Below are positions 43,503 through 55,836 of a DNA stretch of 64,000 bases, one piece after another. The notes under the pieces were generated by a model. It made no database searches. It was not told where the DNA came from and saw only the letters and a program-made list of their open reading frames with translations. Origin of the DNA: Myxococcota bacterium (GTDB lineage: Bacteria > Myxococcota_A > UBA9160 > UBA6930); contig JANQFK010000029.1 in assembly GCA_028277885.1 (NCBI GenBank), positions 1-64,000 on the forward strand, in the 5' to 3' direction. Every line of letters starts with the position of its first letter. The first letter of the stretch is position 1. The position numbers and the translations under genes are program-made.

Positions 43503-44450
43503 GTGTTTGAGGGAAGCGAGGCCGTCGCCCGGCCGCCGCGCCGGGCGGTGGTGACCGTGGGCAACTTCGACGGCCTCCACGTCGGCCACCAGGCGATCCT
43601 GCGCACCGTCACCGGCCGCGCGCGGGCCCTGGACGGCGAGGCGGTGGTCTACACCTTCGAGCCGCATCCGCGAAAGGTGCTGCGGCCCGAGCAGGCGCCG
43701 CGGCTGCTCACCACCCCGGAGCAGAAGCTCGAGCTGCTCGAGCGCTACGGCGCCGACGTGGTGGTGGTGGAGGCCTTCGACCGCGGCTTCGCGGGCCGCT
43801 CCCCGGAGAGCTTCGTGCGCGAGATCCTCCACGACCGCCTGGACCCGGTGGAGGTCTACGTCGGCTACGACTTCCGCTTCGGCCGCGACCGCGAGGGGTC
43901 GATGAGGACGTTGACGGAGCTGGGCCCGCGCCTGGGCTTCGCCGTGACCATCATCCCGGAGGTCACCATCGGGGAGCGCGACGTGAACTCGACGCGCATC
44001 CGGCAGCTGCTCTCCGAGGGCGACGTCGAGGGGGCGGAGCCGCTGCTCGGCCGCAGCTACGCGGTGCGCGGGCGCATCGTCGAGGGGGACCGGCGCGGCC
44101 GCACCCTCGGCTTCCCCACCGCGAACCTCGAGCCCGAGAACGAGATCCTGCCGGCGGCGGGCGTCTACTCGGGACGCCTGCGGCTCCTCGACGAGGGCGC
44201 CCCGCCCGCCGGCGCCGAGTACGGCGTGGTCACCAACGTCGGGCGGCGTCCCACCTTCAAGGAGTCGGACCCGGTGCTCGCCGAGGCCCACCTCTTCGAG
44301 TTCGAGGGCGAGCTCTACGGCCGCCGGGTGGAGCTGCACTTCCTGCACCACCTGCGCGAGGAGCGCCGCTTCGGCTCGGTGGAGGCTCTGAAGCGGCAGA
44401 TCGAGGCGGACGCCGCCGAGGCGCGGGCGCGGCTCGGGGAGCGCGTGTGA
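43503..44450 (+). CDS. ribF: Bifunctional riboflavin kinase/FAD synthetase
   Basis: 315 residues from GTG 43503 (TTG 43497 adds two). FAD synthetase half: VVTVGNFDGLHVGHQAIL, VGYDFRFGRDREGS, STRIRQLLSEGD; riboflavin kinase half: GRTLGFPTANL and VTNVGRRPTF. Makes FMN and FAD. Stop overlaps the flippase-like gene as GTGA. Starts only 22 bases from the divergent lptF/G gene, so no full divergent promoter fits between them. Confidence 0.96.
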   Translation: MFEGSEAVARPPRRAVVTVGNFDGLHVGHQAILRTVTGRARALDGEAVVYTFEPHPRKVLRPEQAPRLLTTPEQKLELLERYGADVVVVEAFDRGFAGRSPESFVREILHDRLDPVEVYVGYDFRFGRDREGSMRTLTELGPRLGFAVTIIPEVTIGERDVNSTRIRQLLSEGDVEGAEPLLGRSYAVRGRIVEGDRRGRTLGFPTANLEPENEILPAAGVYSGRLRLLDEGAPPAGAEYGVVTNVGRRPTFKESDPVLAEAHLFEFEGELYGRRVELHFLHHLREERRFGSVEALKRQIEADAAEARARLGERV

Positions 44451-45526
44451 GCGGTCTGGACGGGGCCGGCGGGCCGGCGCGCCCCCGCCTGCGCGACCGG
44501 CGCGTCCTCCTCGGCCTGGCCATCACCGCCGCCAGCCTGTTCTGGGTGCTGAGCGGCGTGGACTTCGCCCAGGTGGGCCGCGACATCGCGAAGGCCCGGC
44601 TCGGGCTGCTGCTGCTGCCCAGCGTCCCGGCCTACGTGCTGGGGGTCTGGGTGCGCGCCCGGCGCTGGCGTCACCTGACCGACGCCATCGCGCCGGTGGA
44701 CCACGGGCCCCTGTTCCGCGCCGTGGCCCTGAGCTTCCTGGCCAACAACGTCTTCCCGCTGCGCCTCGGCGAGGTGATCCGCGCCTTCGTGCTGGCCCGG
44801 GACACGGGCCTGTCCACCGCGGCGGTCTTCGGGACCGTGATCGTGGAGCGGCTGATCGACATCTCGATGATCCTCGGCCTGGGCGCCCTGCTGCTCGGCC
44901 TGGGCGGCGCCGCCGCCGCCGGCCTCGACGCCCGCGCCGTGCTCCCGCTGCTGCTGGCCGTGGCCCTGGTGCCCGCGGGCGCGGTGGCGGCCCTGCGCAT
45001 CGCGCCGGACCGCACCATCGGGCTGGGCATGCGGCTCGGGGGCTGGCTGCTGCCCGTCGCCGTGCGCGAGCGCCTGGAGTCGATCCTCCACCAGGTCGCC
45101 TCGGGCCTGGGCTCCCTGCGCGGGGGCCGGCACCTGGCCTGGGTCGCGTTCCACTCGGTGGTGCTGTGGGGGGTCCTGGCCCCGCTCCCGTTCGCCGCGG
45201 CCCTGCTCGCACTGGGGATCGAGCTGGGCTCGCCCGCCCAGCTCGCCTCCGCGTCCCTCACCCTGCTGGTGCTGATCGGCGCCGCGGTGGGGATCCCCTC
45301 GGCGCCTGGATTCTTCGGGCTCTACCACGCCGCCTGCGTGCTGGCCCTGCGGCCCTTCGGCGTCCCCAAGGAGATGGCGGTGGCCCTCGGCACCCTCGCC
45401 CACGCCACCTTCTGGGTCACCACGACCCTGCTGGGCCTGGCCGTCCTGCGCCAGGGCCGGGGCTCCCTCGGAGCCCTCGAGGTGGCCGCCAGCGCCGGTA
45501 AAGATCCCACCTCCGCAGGCCGATAA
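44447..45526 (+). CDS. Lysylphosphatidylglycerol synthase transmembrane-type flippase-like protein
   Basis: 359 residues, UPF0104/MprF-TM family. About eight hydrophobic helices; conserved FPLRLGEVIRAFVLAR and IVERLIDISMILGLGALLLG. The family flips or handles lipids, but this member lacks the synthase domain. GTG 44447 overlaps ribF stop. Its last codons contain the sigma28-like promoter of pilB. Confidence 0.88.
   Translation: MSGLDGAGGPARPRLRDRRVLLGLAITAASLFWVLSGVDFAQVGRDIAKARLGLLLLPSVPAYVLGVWVRARRWRHLTDAIAPVDHGPLFRAVALSFLANNVFPLRLGEVIRAFVLARDTGLSTAAVFGTVIVERLIDISMILGLGALLLGLGGAAAAGLDARAVLPLLLAVALVPAGAVAALRIAPDRTIGLGMRLGGWLLPVAVRERLESILHQVASGLGSLRGGRHLAWVAFHSVVLWGVLAPLPFAAALLALGIELGSPAQLASASLTLLVLIGAAVGIPSAPGFFGLYHAACVLALRPFGVPKEMAVALGTLAHATFWVTTTLLGLAVLRQGRGSLGALEVAASAGKDPTSAGR
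45499..45526 (+). promoter_or_regulatory. Sigma28 (FliA)-type promoter upstream of pilB
   Basis: TAAA at 45499-45502 and GCCGATAA at 45519-45526 (perfect -10 octamer), spacer 16 against the usual 15. The octamer overlaps the TAA stop of the preceding gene. Predicted start near 45533, about 84 bases before pilB TTG 45617. fliA lies in the same window. Confidence 0.55.
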
Positions 45527-45616
45527 ACGCTCGGGTTCCCACGGGATTCCCGCTCGGGTGCGCCACGGCCTCCGCTCCGCGGGGCGGGGCGGTGCCCCGG
45601 CGTGAGGGGAAGGGTC

Positions 45617-47317
<1,701 letters not shown>

Positions 47318-47332
47318 GAGAGCGGCTCCGCC

Positions 47333-48436
47333 ATGGCGAACCTGCACCAGCTACTGAAGGCGATGATCGAGAAGGGGGCGAGCGACCTCCACATCACCAC
47401 GAGCAGCCCGCCCCAGCTCCGGATCGACGGCAAGCTCCACGGCCTCAAGATGCCCCCGCTGTCGCCGCCGGAGACCAAGCAGCTCTGCTACTCGATCCTC
47501 ACCGACGCCCAGAAGCACAAGTTCGAGGAGAACAACGAGCTCGACCTGTCCTTCGGCGTGCGCTCGCTCTCGCGCTTCCGCGCCAACATCTTCACCCAGC
47601 GCGGCGCGGTGGCCGGGGCGTTCCGGGCGATCCCCTACAAGATCAAGACCTTCGACGAGCTGGGCCTGCCCAAGGTGGTGGGCGAGCTCGCGCGCAAGCC
47701 GCGCGGCCTGGTGCTGGTCACCGGCCCCACGGGCTCGGGCAAGTCCACGACCCTCGCCACCATGATCGACCTGATCAACAGCGAGCGGAGCGAGCACATC
47801 GTCACGATCGAGGACCCCATCGAGTTCCTCCACCCGCACAAGGGCTGCCTGGTGAACCAGCGCGAGGTCGGCGCCGACACGGACAGCTTCAAGACGGCGC
47901 TCAAGTACATCCTGCGCCAGGACCCGGACGTCGTGCTGATCGGCGAGCTGCGGGACCTCGAGACCATCGAGGCCGCCCTCACCGTGGCGGAGACCGGCCA
48001 CCTGGCCTTCGCGACGCTGCACACCAACTCGGCGGTGCAGACCATCAACCGGATCGTGGACGTGTTCCCGGCCTACCAGCAGGCCCAGGTGCGCGCCCAG
48101 CTCTCCTTCGTGCTCGAGGGGGTGATGTGCCAGACGCTGCTGCCCCGGGCCAACGGCCCCGGCCGCGCCCTGGCCCTCGAGATCATGGTTCCGAACCCGG
48201 CGATCCGGAACCTGATCCGCGAGGACAAGATCCACCAGATGTACTCGCAGATGCAGATCGGCCAGGACAAGTTCGGCATGCAGACCATGAACCAGTGCCT
48301 GGCCAGCCTGTACCAGCGCCGGATGATCAGCATGGACGACGCGCTCGGCCGGAGCAGCGACCCGGACGAGCTGCGGACGATCCTCAACAAGGGCGGCGCC
48401 GCCATGGGCGGCCGGAGGGCCGCGGGCGCCGCCTAG
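47333..48436 (+). CDS. pilT: Type IV pilus retraction ATPase
   Basis: 367 residues. Walker A TGPTGSGKSTT, IEDPIEFLH, Walker B DPDVVLIGELRD, HTNSAVQTINRIVD, and the diagnostic AIRNLIREDK of PilT near the end. Depolymerises the pilus for twitching and DNA uptake. Hexameric, cytosolic. Followed by a 122-base gap with a hairpin before pilC. Confidence 0.96.
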   Translation: MANLHQLLKAMIEKGASDLHITTSSPPQLRIDGKLHGLKMPPLSPPETKQLCYSILTDAQKHKFEENNELDLSFGVRSLSRFRANIFTQRGAVAGAFRAIPYKIKTFDELGLPKVVGELARKPRGLVLVTGPTGSGKSTTLATMIDLINSERSEHIVTIEDPIEFLHPHKGCLVNQREVGADTDSFKTALKYILRQDPDVVLIGELRDLETIEAALTVAETGHLAFATLHTNSAVQTINRIVDVFPAYQQAQVRAQLSFVLEGVMCQTLLPRANGPGRALALEIMVPNPAIRNLIREDKIHQMYSQMQIGQDKFGMQTMNQCLASLYQRRMISMDDALGRSSDPDELRTILNKGGAAMGGRRAAGAA

Positions 48437-48508
48437 GGAACCGGGTGGATTGGAGCCGCCGCGAGCGCCGGAGGCGCGCACGGCGGGCGCAGCAAGCGAA
48501 GGCGGGCG

Positions 48509-48525
48509 GGCCGGCATAGCCGGCC
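48509..48525 (+). terminator. Hairpin between pilT and pilC
   Basis: GGCCGGC-ATA-GCCGGCC, a perfect 7-bp stem in the only sizeable gap of the pilBTC run. No T tract; attenuation or mRNA processing is inferred. Confidence 0.45.
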
Positions 48526-48558
48526 GGTGACCCGCGAAGCCAGGAAGGGGAGAACTCG

Positions 48559-49761
48559 ATGCCCGTCTTCAAGTGGGAAGGGCGTACCCGGCAGGGTTCG
48601 ATCAAGAAGGGCACCATCGAGGCCGCCAACGAGGCCGCGGTGATGACCCAGCTCCGCGCCCAGTCGATCGTCCCCGTGAACGTCAAGGCCAAGAGCCGGG
48701 ACATCGAGATCACGCTCTTCGAGAGCGTGAGCATCAAGGAGCTGGTGATCTTCACGCGCCAGTTCGCCACCATGATCGACGCCGGCCTGCCCCTGGTGCA
48801 GTGCCTCGAGATCCAGGCGGACCAGCAGCCCAACAAGGCGTTCAAGAAGATCCTGACCGAGGTGAAGTCCGACGTGGAGCAGGGCTCCACCTTCGCCGAC
48901 TCGCTGCGCAAGCACCCCAAGGCCTTCGACGAGCTCTACGTGAACCTCGTCACCGCCGGCGAGGTGGGCGGCATCCTGGACACCATCCTGAACCGGCTCG
49001 CCACCTACCTGGAGAAGGCCGACAGCCTGCGCCGCAAGGTGAAGGGCGCCATGGTCTACCCGGTCACCATCCTCGTGGTGGCGATCGGCGTGGTGGTGCT
49101 GCTGCTGGTGAAGGTGATCCCGGTCTTCGAGAAGATGTTCGACGACTTCGGCGGCGTGCTGCCCAAGCCCACCCAGATCGTCGTGGACATGAGCCACTGG
49201 CTCCAGGCCTACATCGTCTACCTGCTGGTGGGCGCGGCGGCGGTGATCATCGCCTGGACCCAGGCGCGCAAGCGCGTCGAGAAGTTCCGCTACCACACGG
49301 ACGGCTTGTTCCTGAAGATGCCGATCTTCGGGCCGCTGCTGAAGAAGGTCGCCGTGGCCCGCTTCAGCCGGACCCTCGGCACCATGATCTCGAGCGGCGT
49401 GCCCATCCTCGACGCCCTGGAGATCTGCGCCAAGACCAGCGGCAACATGATCATCGAGGAGGGGCTCCAGAACACCCGGGCGGCCATCTCCGAGGGCCGC
49501 ACCATCGCCGAGCCGCTGGAGGACGCGAAGGTGTTCCCGGGCATGGTGGTGCAGATGATCGCCGTCGGTGAGTCCACCGGCGCCATGGACCAGATGCTGT
49601 CCAAGATCGCCGACTTCTACGACGACGAGGTGGACAGCTCGGTGGCGGCCCTGACCTCCCTGATGGAGCCGCTGATGATGGTCTTCCTCGGCGGCACCAT
49701 CGGCGGCCTGCTCATGGCCATGTACCTGCCGATCTTCAAGCTGGCCGAGAACATCAAGTAG
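48559..49761 (+). CDS. pilC: Type IV pilus inner-membrane platform protein
   Basis: 400 residues, GspF family. Starts MPVFKWEGRTRQGSIKKGTIEA; two GspF domains each with FTRQFATMIDAGLPLVQCLEI and FSRTLGTMISSGVPILDALEI; three membrane helices (after VYPVTILVVAIGVVVLLLVKVI). Couples PilB/PilT to the pilus. RBS-like GGGGAGAA lies ahead of ATG 48559. pilS begins 14 bases downstream. Confidence 0.95.
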   Translation: MPVFKWEGRTRQGSIKKGTIEAANEAAVMTQLRAQSIVPVNVKAKSRDIEITLFESVSIKELVIFTRQFATMIDAGLPLVQCLEIQADQQPNKAFKKILTEVKSDVEQGSTFADSLRKHPKAFDELYVNLVTAGEVGGILDTILNRLATYLEKADSLRRKVKGAMVYPVTILVVAIGVVVLLLVKVIPVFEKMFDDFGGVLPKPTQIVVDMSHWLQAYIVYLLVGAAAVIIAWTQARKRVEKFRYHTDGLFLKMPIFGPLLKKVAVARFSRTLGTMISSGVPILDALEICAKTSGNMIIEEGLQNTRAAISEGRTIAEPLEDAKVFPGMVVQMIAVGESTGAMDQMLSKIADFYDDEVDSSVAALTSLMEPLMMVFLGGTIGGLLMAMYLPIFKLAENIK

Positions 49762-49774
49762 CGGAGAGCCGCGG

Positions 49775-51486
49775 GTGAGCGAGGCCGGCGACGCCGAGGC
49801 GGGCCAGGCCACGGCGATGCGCCGCCGGCTGAAGTGGCTGATGGCGGCGCGCCTGGGGCTGTCCCTCGGCGTGTTCGCCCTGGTCCTGGTGTTCCTGGGG
49901 GTGGGGCGCGAGGGCGCCGCGACCGTGGAGCGGGGCCTCTACGGCACCGTGGCGGCGGCCTTCGGCGCCACGCTGCTCTACGCCACCCTCTTCCCCTGGG
50001 TGCGGCGGCTCGGGCGCTTCGGCGTCCTCCAGCTCGCCACCGACGTGGCGGTGGTGACCTCCCTGGTCTGCTGGTCCGGCGGCGCCGACTCCTTCTTCGG
50101 CTTCCTCTACCTCCCGATCACGCTGTTCGGCGCCATGCTGTTCGACCGGCGCGGCGCCTACGGCTCGGCGGTGCTGTGCTCCGCCGGCTACGCCCTCGCC
50201 CTGGCGGCCGCCGAGCGCTGGAACGTGCGCGAGGCCTTCGGCGGCTACGCGCCGGGGGCGTCCCTCTCCGCCCTGTGGATGGTGCACACCTCGGCCCTGC
50301 TGCTGGTGGCCCTGCTCTCGAGCGCCCTGATGCGCGAGGTGCGGATGGCCGGGGCCGCGCTCCAGGAGAGCACCACGGACCTCGACCGCCTGCGCCGGCT
50401 CCACGAGCGCACCGTGGAGAGCCTCACCAGCGGGCTGCTCACCACCGACGCCAGCGGACACGTCACCTCCTTCAACCCCGAGGCCGAGCGCATCACGGGC
50501 CGGCGCGAGGCCGAGGTGCTCGGGGCGCGCATCGAGAGCGTCCTGCCCGGGATCGAGGGCCTGGTGCTGGGCGGCCCTGAGGAGAGCGCCTCGGCCCGGC
50601 TGCGCCTGCGCCTCGACTACCGGCGCGGGGACGGCGACGCGCGCCACCTGGGGCTCTCGGGCTCGGTGCTGCGGGACGCGCAGGGAGGTGCCGATGGCCA
50701 CGTGGTGATCTTCCAGGACGTCACCGACGTGGTGGCCATGGAGCACGACCTGCGGCGCTCCGAGCGCCTGGCCGTGGCCGGCCAGCTCGCCGCCGACATG
50801 GCCCACGAGATCCGCAACCCGCTGGCGGCGATCTCGGGCTCCATCGAGATGCTGCGCGACGGGCTGAGCGGCTCCGCGGTGGACGCCGAGCACCTGCGCC
50901 TGATGGAGATCGTGCTGCGCGAGGTCGAGCGCCTCGACCGGCTGATCGCCGACTTCCTCGCCTACGCGCGCCCGGCTCCGGCGCAGCCCGCTGCCGTGGA
51001 CCTGGGGCCCGTCCTCGACGAGCTGACGGGCATGTTCGAGGCGAGCCCCGCCTCCGAGGGGGTCGAGACCCGGGTCGCGGTGCCGCCGGGCACCGGGGTG
51101 CGGGTGGACCCCCGGCAGCTGCGCCAGCTGCTCTGGAACCTGGTGCTGAACGCCGCCCAGGCCATGCCCGAGGGCGGGCGCCTCGAGATCGCCGCCCGGG
51201 GCCTCGACGAGCCGCCTCAAGGGGCTCCCTCGGCGGACCGAAACGGAGCCGAGAAGGAGCCGGTGGGAGTGGAGATCTCCATCTCGGATACGGGCGTGGG
51301 GATTCCCCCGGACGTCCTGGAGCGGATCTTCGACCCGTTCTTCACCACCAAGCGCGGCGGCACGGGGCTCGGCCTCGCCACGGTGCACCGGGTGGTCGAG
51401 GGCAACGGCGGCTCCGTGCGCGCGGAGAGCCGGGTGGGGGAGGGCACCTGCTTCCGGATCCGGCTGCCGGCCGCGGAGGTCACCGA

Positions 51487-51490
<4 letters not shown>
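49775..51490 (+). CDS. pilS: PilS-type sensor histidine kinase
   Basis: 571 residues from GTG 49775. Six hydrophobic helices in the first ~190 residues (as in PilS), a PAS domain (~215-325, TVESLTSGLLTTDASG), then H box DMAHEIRNPLAAISGSIEML, N box NLVLNAAQAM, G boxes [20 protein letters not shown]-type and GGTGLGLATVHRVV. Stop overlaps the pilR start as GTGA. In Pseudomonas PilS senses pilin levels in the membrane. Confidence 0.92.
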
Positions 51491-52878
<1,388 letters not shown>

Positions 52879-52886
52879 GCGCCGCC

Positions 52887-54410
52887 GTGGCGCGCCGGGC
52901 GGGCATCCAGACCGAGGTCCTGGCCGGCCTGGCCGTGGTGATGGGCCTGGCCACGGTGGTGCTGACCACCGTGCTCGTGATGCACCAGGAGCGGCTGCTG
53001 CGGGACCTGCTGGGCCGCTCGCTGCTCGCCGAGGCGCGCAGCGAGCCGGCGGTCACCGAGGCCTTCGTTCCGGGTACGCGCTGGTGGTGGGTGTCGACCC
53101 GGGGCGAGGTGCAGGCCCGCACCCCCCAGGCCGGCCCCGTCGATCCGCGCAGCCTGGCCCTGGCCGAGCGGGCCCGCGAGGCCCGGGGGCCGCTGCTCCA
53201 ACCCGGCGCGGTCTGGGAGGAGATCCGCTTCGCGGCGCCCGTGGATCGCGCGGGCCGTGTCGCGGTGGGGCGCCTGCCCCGGGAGGCGTCGGCGCGCCTG
53301 CGGCTCCACCCCCTGGGCGTGATCGCCGGCGTCCTGGTCGTGGACCTGCTGGTGTTCGGCGCCTTCGGCGCCAGCCTGCTGCGCCGGCGCGTGATCGGCC
53401 CGCTCCAGCGCCTGGCCGGGGCCGCCCGGGCGGTGGCCGAGGGCGCCCGGGAGACCCGGGTGCCCGAGGAGGGCAGCCGCGAGGCCGCGGACCTGGCCCG
53501 CGCCTTCAACGAGATGACCGACGCGCTCGAGGGACGCAGCGCGGACCTCGAGAAGGCCGTCGTGGACCTGCGCTCCGCCAACGAGGAGCTGCGCCGGGCC
53601 CGCGCCGGGCTCGACCGGGCGGAGCGCCTGGCCGCCGTGGGTCAGCTGGCCGCGGGCGTGGCCCACGAGATCGGGAACCCCATGGGCGCGATCCTGGCGC
53701 TGCTCGACCTCGCGGGGCGCGACCCGGGCCTCGGCGACGAGGCGCGCGGCCACCTGGAGCGCGCCGGCAAGGAGGGGGAGCGCGTGCGGGTGATCCTGCG
53801 CCAGCTCCTCGACTTCTCCCGTCCGCGTCGCGCCGAGCCCGAGCCCGTCGACCTGGCGGGCCTGGCCGAGGAGGCGGTGGGCCTCGTCTCGGCCCAGCGG
53901 CGCTACCGCGCCGTGGCCTTCGAGGTCCGGGCCGAGGAGGCCCTGCCGCCGGCCCGGGCCGACCGGGGTGCGGTGATGCAGATCCTCCTCAACCTGGTCC
54001 TGAACGCGGCGGACGCCGCGGTGGCCCACGGCCCGAGCCCGCGGGTGGAGCTGAGGCTCGGGCGCGTGGCCCTGCGGCGGCGGGCGGGCGAGTCCGCCGG
54101 AGCCGATCGGGAGCGGGAGCGGCGCCTCCCCGACGGCGTGGAGTGCGTCGTGGCCGACGACGGGGCCGGGATCCCCGAGGAGATCCGGGAGCGCATCTTC
54201 GATCCCTTCTTCACCACCAAGCCGCCGGGGGAGGGGACGGGCCTCGGTCTCGCCAACGCCGCCCGCCTCGCCGAGGAGCTCGAGGGGGCGGTCGAGCTGG
54301 CCGCGCCGCCGGAGGGCCTGCGCACCGCCGTTGCGCTCCGCCTGCCGGTCCACGGGGCCCCGGCGGAGCCGCGCGCTCGCCGACGGGCCGGCGACGCGCC
54401 GGGCGACTGA
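52887..54410 (+). CDS. HAMP-containing sensor histidine kinase
   Basis: 507 residues from GTG 52887. TM1 (~12-35), periplasmic loop, TM2 (~145-170), HAMP (ending [21 protein letters not shown]), H box [20 protein letters not shown] box [11 protein letters not shown]1 [13 protein letters not shown]2 [14 protein letters not shown] second kinase right after pilSR is not standard; its target could be PilR or the NtrC-type regulator that begins beyond 64000. Confidence 0.9.
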   Translation: MARRAGIQTEVLAGLAVVMGLATVVLTTVLVMHQERLLRDLLGRSLLAEARSEPAVTEAFVPGTRWWWVSTRGEVQARTPQAGPVDPRSLALAERAREARGPLLQPGAVWEEIRFAAPVDRAGRVAVGRLPREASARLRLHPLGVIAGVLVVDLLVFGAFGASLLRRRVIGPLQRLAGAARAVAEGARETRVPEEGSREAADLARAFNEMTDALEGRSADLEKAVVDLRSANEELRRARAGLDRAERLAAVGQLAAGVAHEIGNPMGAILALLDLAGRDPGLGDEARGHLERAGKEGERVRVILRQLLDFSRPRRAEPEPVDLAGLAEEAVGLVSAQRRYRAVAFEVRAEEALPPARADRGAVMQILLNLVLNAADAAVAHGPSPRVELRLGRVALRRRAGESAGADRERERRLPDGVECVVADDGAGIPEEIRERIFDPFFTTKPPGEGTGLGLANAARLAEELEGAVELAAPPEGLRTAVALRLPVHGAPAEPRARRRAGDAPGD

Positions 54411-54423
54411 GCGGGCCCGCAAT

Positions 54424-54452
54424 CGCTTGCGCAGCGCGCAGCCGCTTGCGTA
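54424..54452 (+). promoter_or_regulatory. 19-bp-spaced direct repeat, candidate PilR enhancer site
   Basis: CGCTTGCGCA (54424-54433) and CGCTTGCGTA (54443-54452), 19 bases apart, about 150-125 bases before the predicted sigma54 start. The same pair with the same spacing lies upstream of pilY1. Distance and pairing fit an NtrC-type activator. Confidence 0.55.
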
Positions 54453-54551
54453 GCGCGGGGCGCGGCGTCGCGCCCGGGACGGCCGCCCAAAGCTCAAGGG
54501 CGACGGCGCGTTAGCCGATCCGACGCGAGTCGACCCGGCCTCGCCCGGCGT

Positions 54552-54566
54552 CGGCACGGCGCTTGC
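54552..54566 (+). promoter_or_regulatory. Sigma54 promoter of the minor pilin operon
   Basis: CGGCACGGCGCTTGC: GG (54553-54554) and GC (54565-54566) are separated by exactly 10 bases, matching TGGCAC-N5-TTGC except for the first base. Predicted start near 54578, 27 bases before the first ATG. Confidence 0.7.
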
Positions 54567-54604
54567 GATCCCGCATCGCGAGCTCCCTTGCCTCGGAGGA
54601 CTCG

Positions 54605-55366
54605 ATGCCTGCCCCGTGCGTTTCCTCGCTGCCCCGCCGCCGTCGGGGCTCCCGCGCGCCGGCGCCGCGTCCGCGTCGTCGCGGCGGCTTCACGCTGCTC
54701 GAGGTGCTCGTGGTGGTGGCGATCATCGGCATCTTCGCCGCCATGGCGGTGCCGAGCTTCCGGGCCGCCCAGGCGAACGGCCGCCTGCGCGCCCAGGCGC
54801 GCGACGTCGCCAACATCTTCCAGGTCGCCCGCAGCCAGGCCGTGGCCACGGGCAACAACCACATCGTCTACCTGAGCTCGAACGGCGGCACCGACCAGTG
54901 CCTGAACGCGTTCCCGGTGGACGCGGCGACCACCGGCGCCGCCATGCCCGTGGTGCTGATCAACGACGGCCCGCCCGGGCCCCCGAGCAACTGCTGCATC
55001 GACGCGGGCGAGGTGGTGGAGACCGTCGCGCCGCAGTTCGGCGTGCTGTGGGGCGTCCAGGCGGGCGTGCCCGCGGTCAACGAGGACACCGGCGGCGGCG
55101 TCCACACCACGGGCTCGAGCTTCGGCCAGCCCGGCGGCGGCCAGGCCCACGCCGTGCTGTTCCGCCCCGACGGCGTCCCGGTGGCCCTCGGCGCCGCCTG
55201 CGCCACGGGCAACGTCGGGACCGGCGGCGGCGCGGTCTATCTCAACAACGCCACCGCGGCCAACCAGGGCCGCGACTACGCCGTCGTCCTGTCGCCGCTC
55301 GGCGGCGTGAAGGTGTACGGCTGGGACGAGGCCCAGAACGGAGGCGCTGGCGCATGGACCAACTGA
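54605..55366 (+). CDS. FimT/GspH-like minor pilin
   Basis: 253 residues from ATG 54605 after GGAGGA. Type III prepilin leader: 28 Arg-rich residues, then G28|FTLLEV with Glu at +5 and a hydrophobic helix. The globular part has Cys residues (QCLN, NCC, AACATG) and a Gly-rich C-terminus. Cleaved and N-methylated by a prepilin peptidase that is not in the window. First gene of a five-gene operon, overlapping the next by 13 bases. Confidence 0.85.
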   Translation: MPAPCVSSLPRRRRGSRAPAPRPRRRGGFTLLEVLVVVAIIGIFAAMAVPSFRAAQANGRLRAQARDVANIFQVARSQAVATGNNHIVYLSSNGGTDQCLNAFPVDAATTGAAMPVVLINDGPPGPPSNCCIDAGEVVETVAPQFGVLWGVQAGVPAVNEDTGGGVHTTGSSFGQPGGGQAHAVLFRPDGVPVALGAACATGNVGTGGGAVYLNNATAANQGRDYAVVLSPLGGVKVYGWDEAQNGGAGAWTN

Positions 55367-55836
55367 GGGCTCCCGCCGCCGGAGGGCCGCGCCGCGGCCG
55401 TGCCGGCTTCACGCTGATCGAGGTGATGATCGCGCTGTCGCTGCTCGCCTTCGGGCTGCTCGCCATGCTGGCGCTCCAGATCCACGCCATGCGCGGAGGC
55501 AAGGTGGGCCGTCACACCACCCAGGCCGCCCAGGTGGCCCAGGACCGCCTCGAGATGTTCAACCGCATCGGCTGGACCGACCCGCTGCTCACGCCGGGCG
55601 GCTGGGTGATCGCCGGCGACACGATCACGAACCAGGTCTGGGTGGATGGCGCGACCCAGATCGCCGAGCAGACCTTCAGCGTGGACTGGCGGGTCCAGAA
55701 CCTGGCCTTCGACCCGACGGACCCCACCGACCCGACGCTCAAGCAGATCGACGTGCGCGTGACCTGGCGCGAGCCGAGCGACCCTGCCGGCATGCCCGCC
55801 CGGCGCTACGCGGCCACGGTCAGGAGATTCAACTGA
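55354..55836 (+). CDS. pilV: PilV-like minor pilin
   Basis: 160 residues. Leader ends G18|FTLIEVMIALSLLAFGLLAML (shown in part), with Glu at +5; then LQIHAMRGGKVGRHTTQAAQVAQDRLE-type helix. Typical PilV, an initiator of pilus assembly. Overlaps both neighbours (13 bases with FimT-like, TGATG with pilW). Confidence 0.85.
   Translation: MDQLRAPAAGGPRRGRAGFTLIEVMIALSLLAFGLLAMLALQIHAMRGGKVGRHTTQAAQVAQDRLEMFNRIGWTDPLLTPGGWVIAGDTITNQVWVDGATQIAEQTFSVDWRVQNLAFDPTDPTDPTLKQIDVRVTWREPSDPAGMPARRYAATVRRFN

Noticed and set aside
54506-54525. TCAA-N16-GCCGATCC as a second sigma28 promoter for the minor pilins
   Set aside because: Both elements are imperfect; the sigma54 site downstream explains the operon better.
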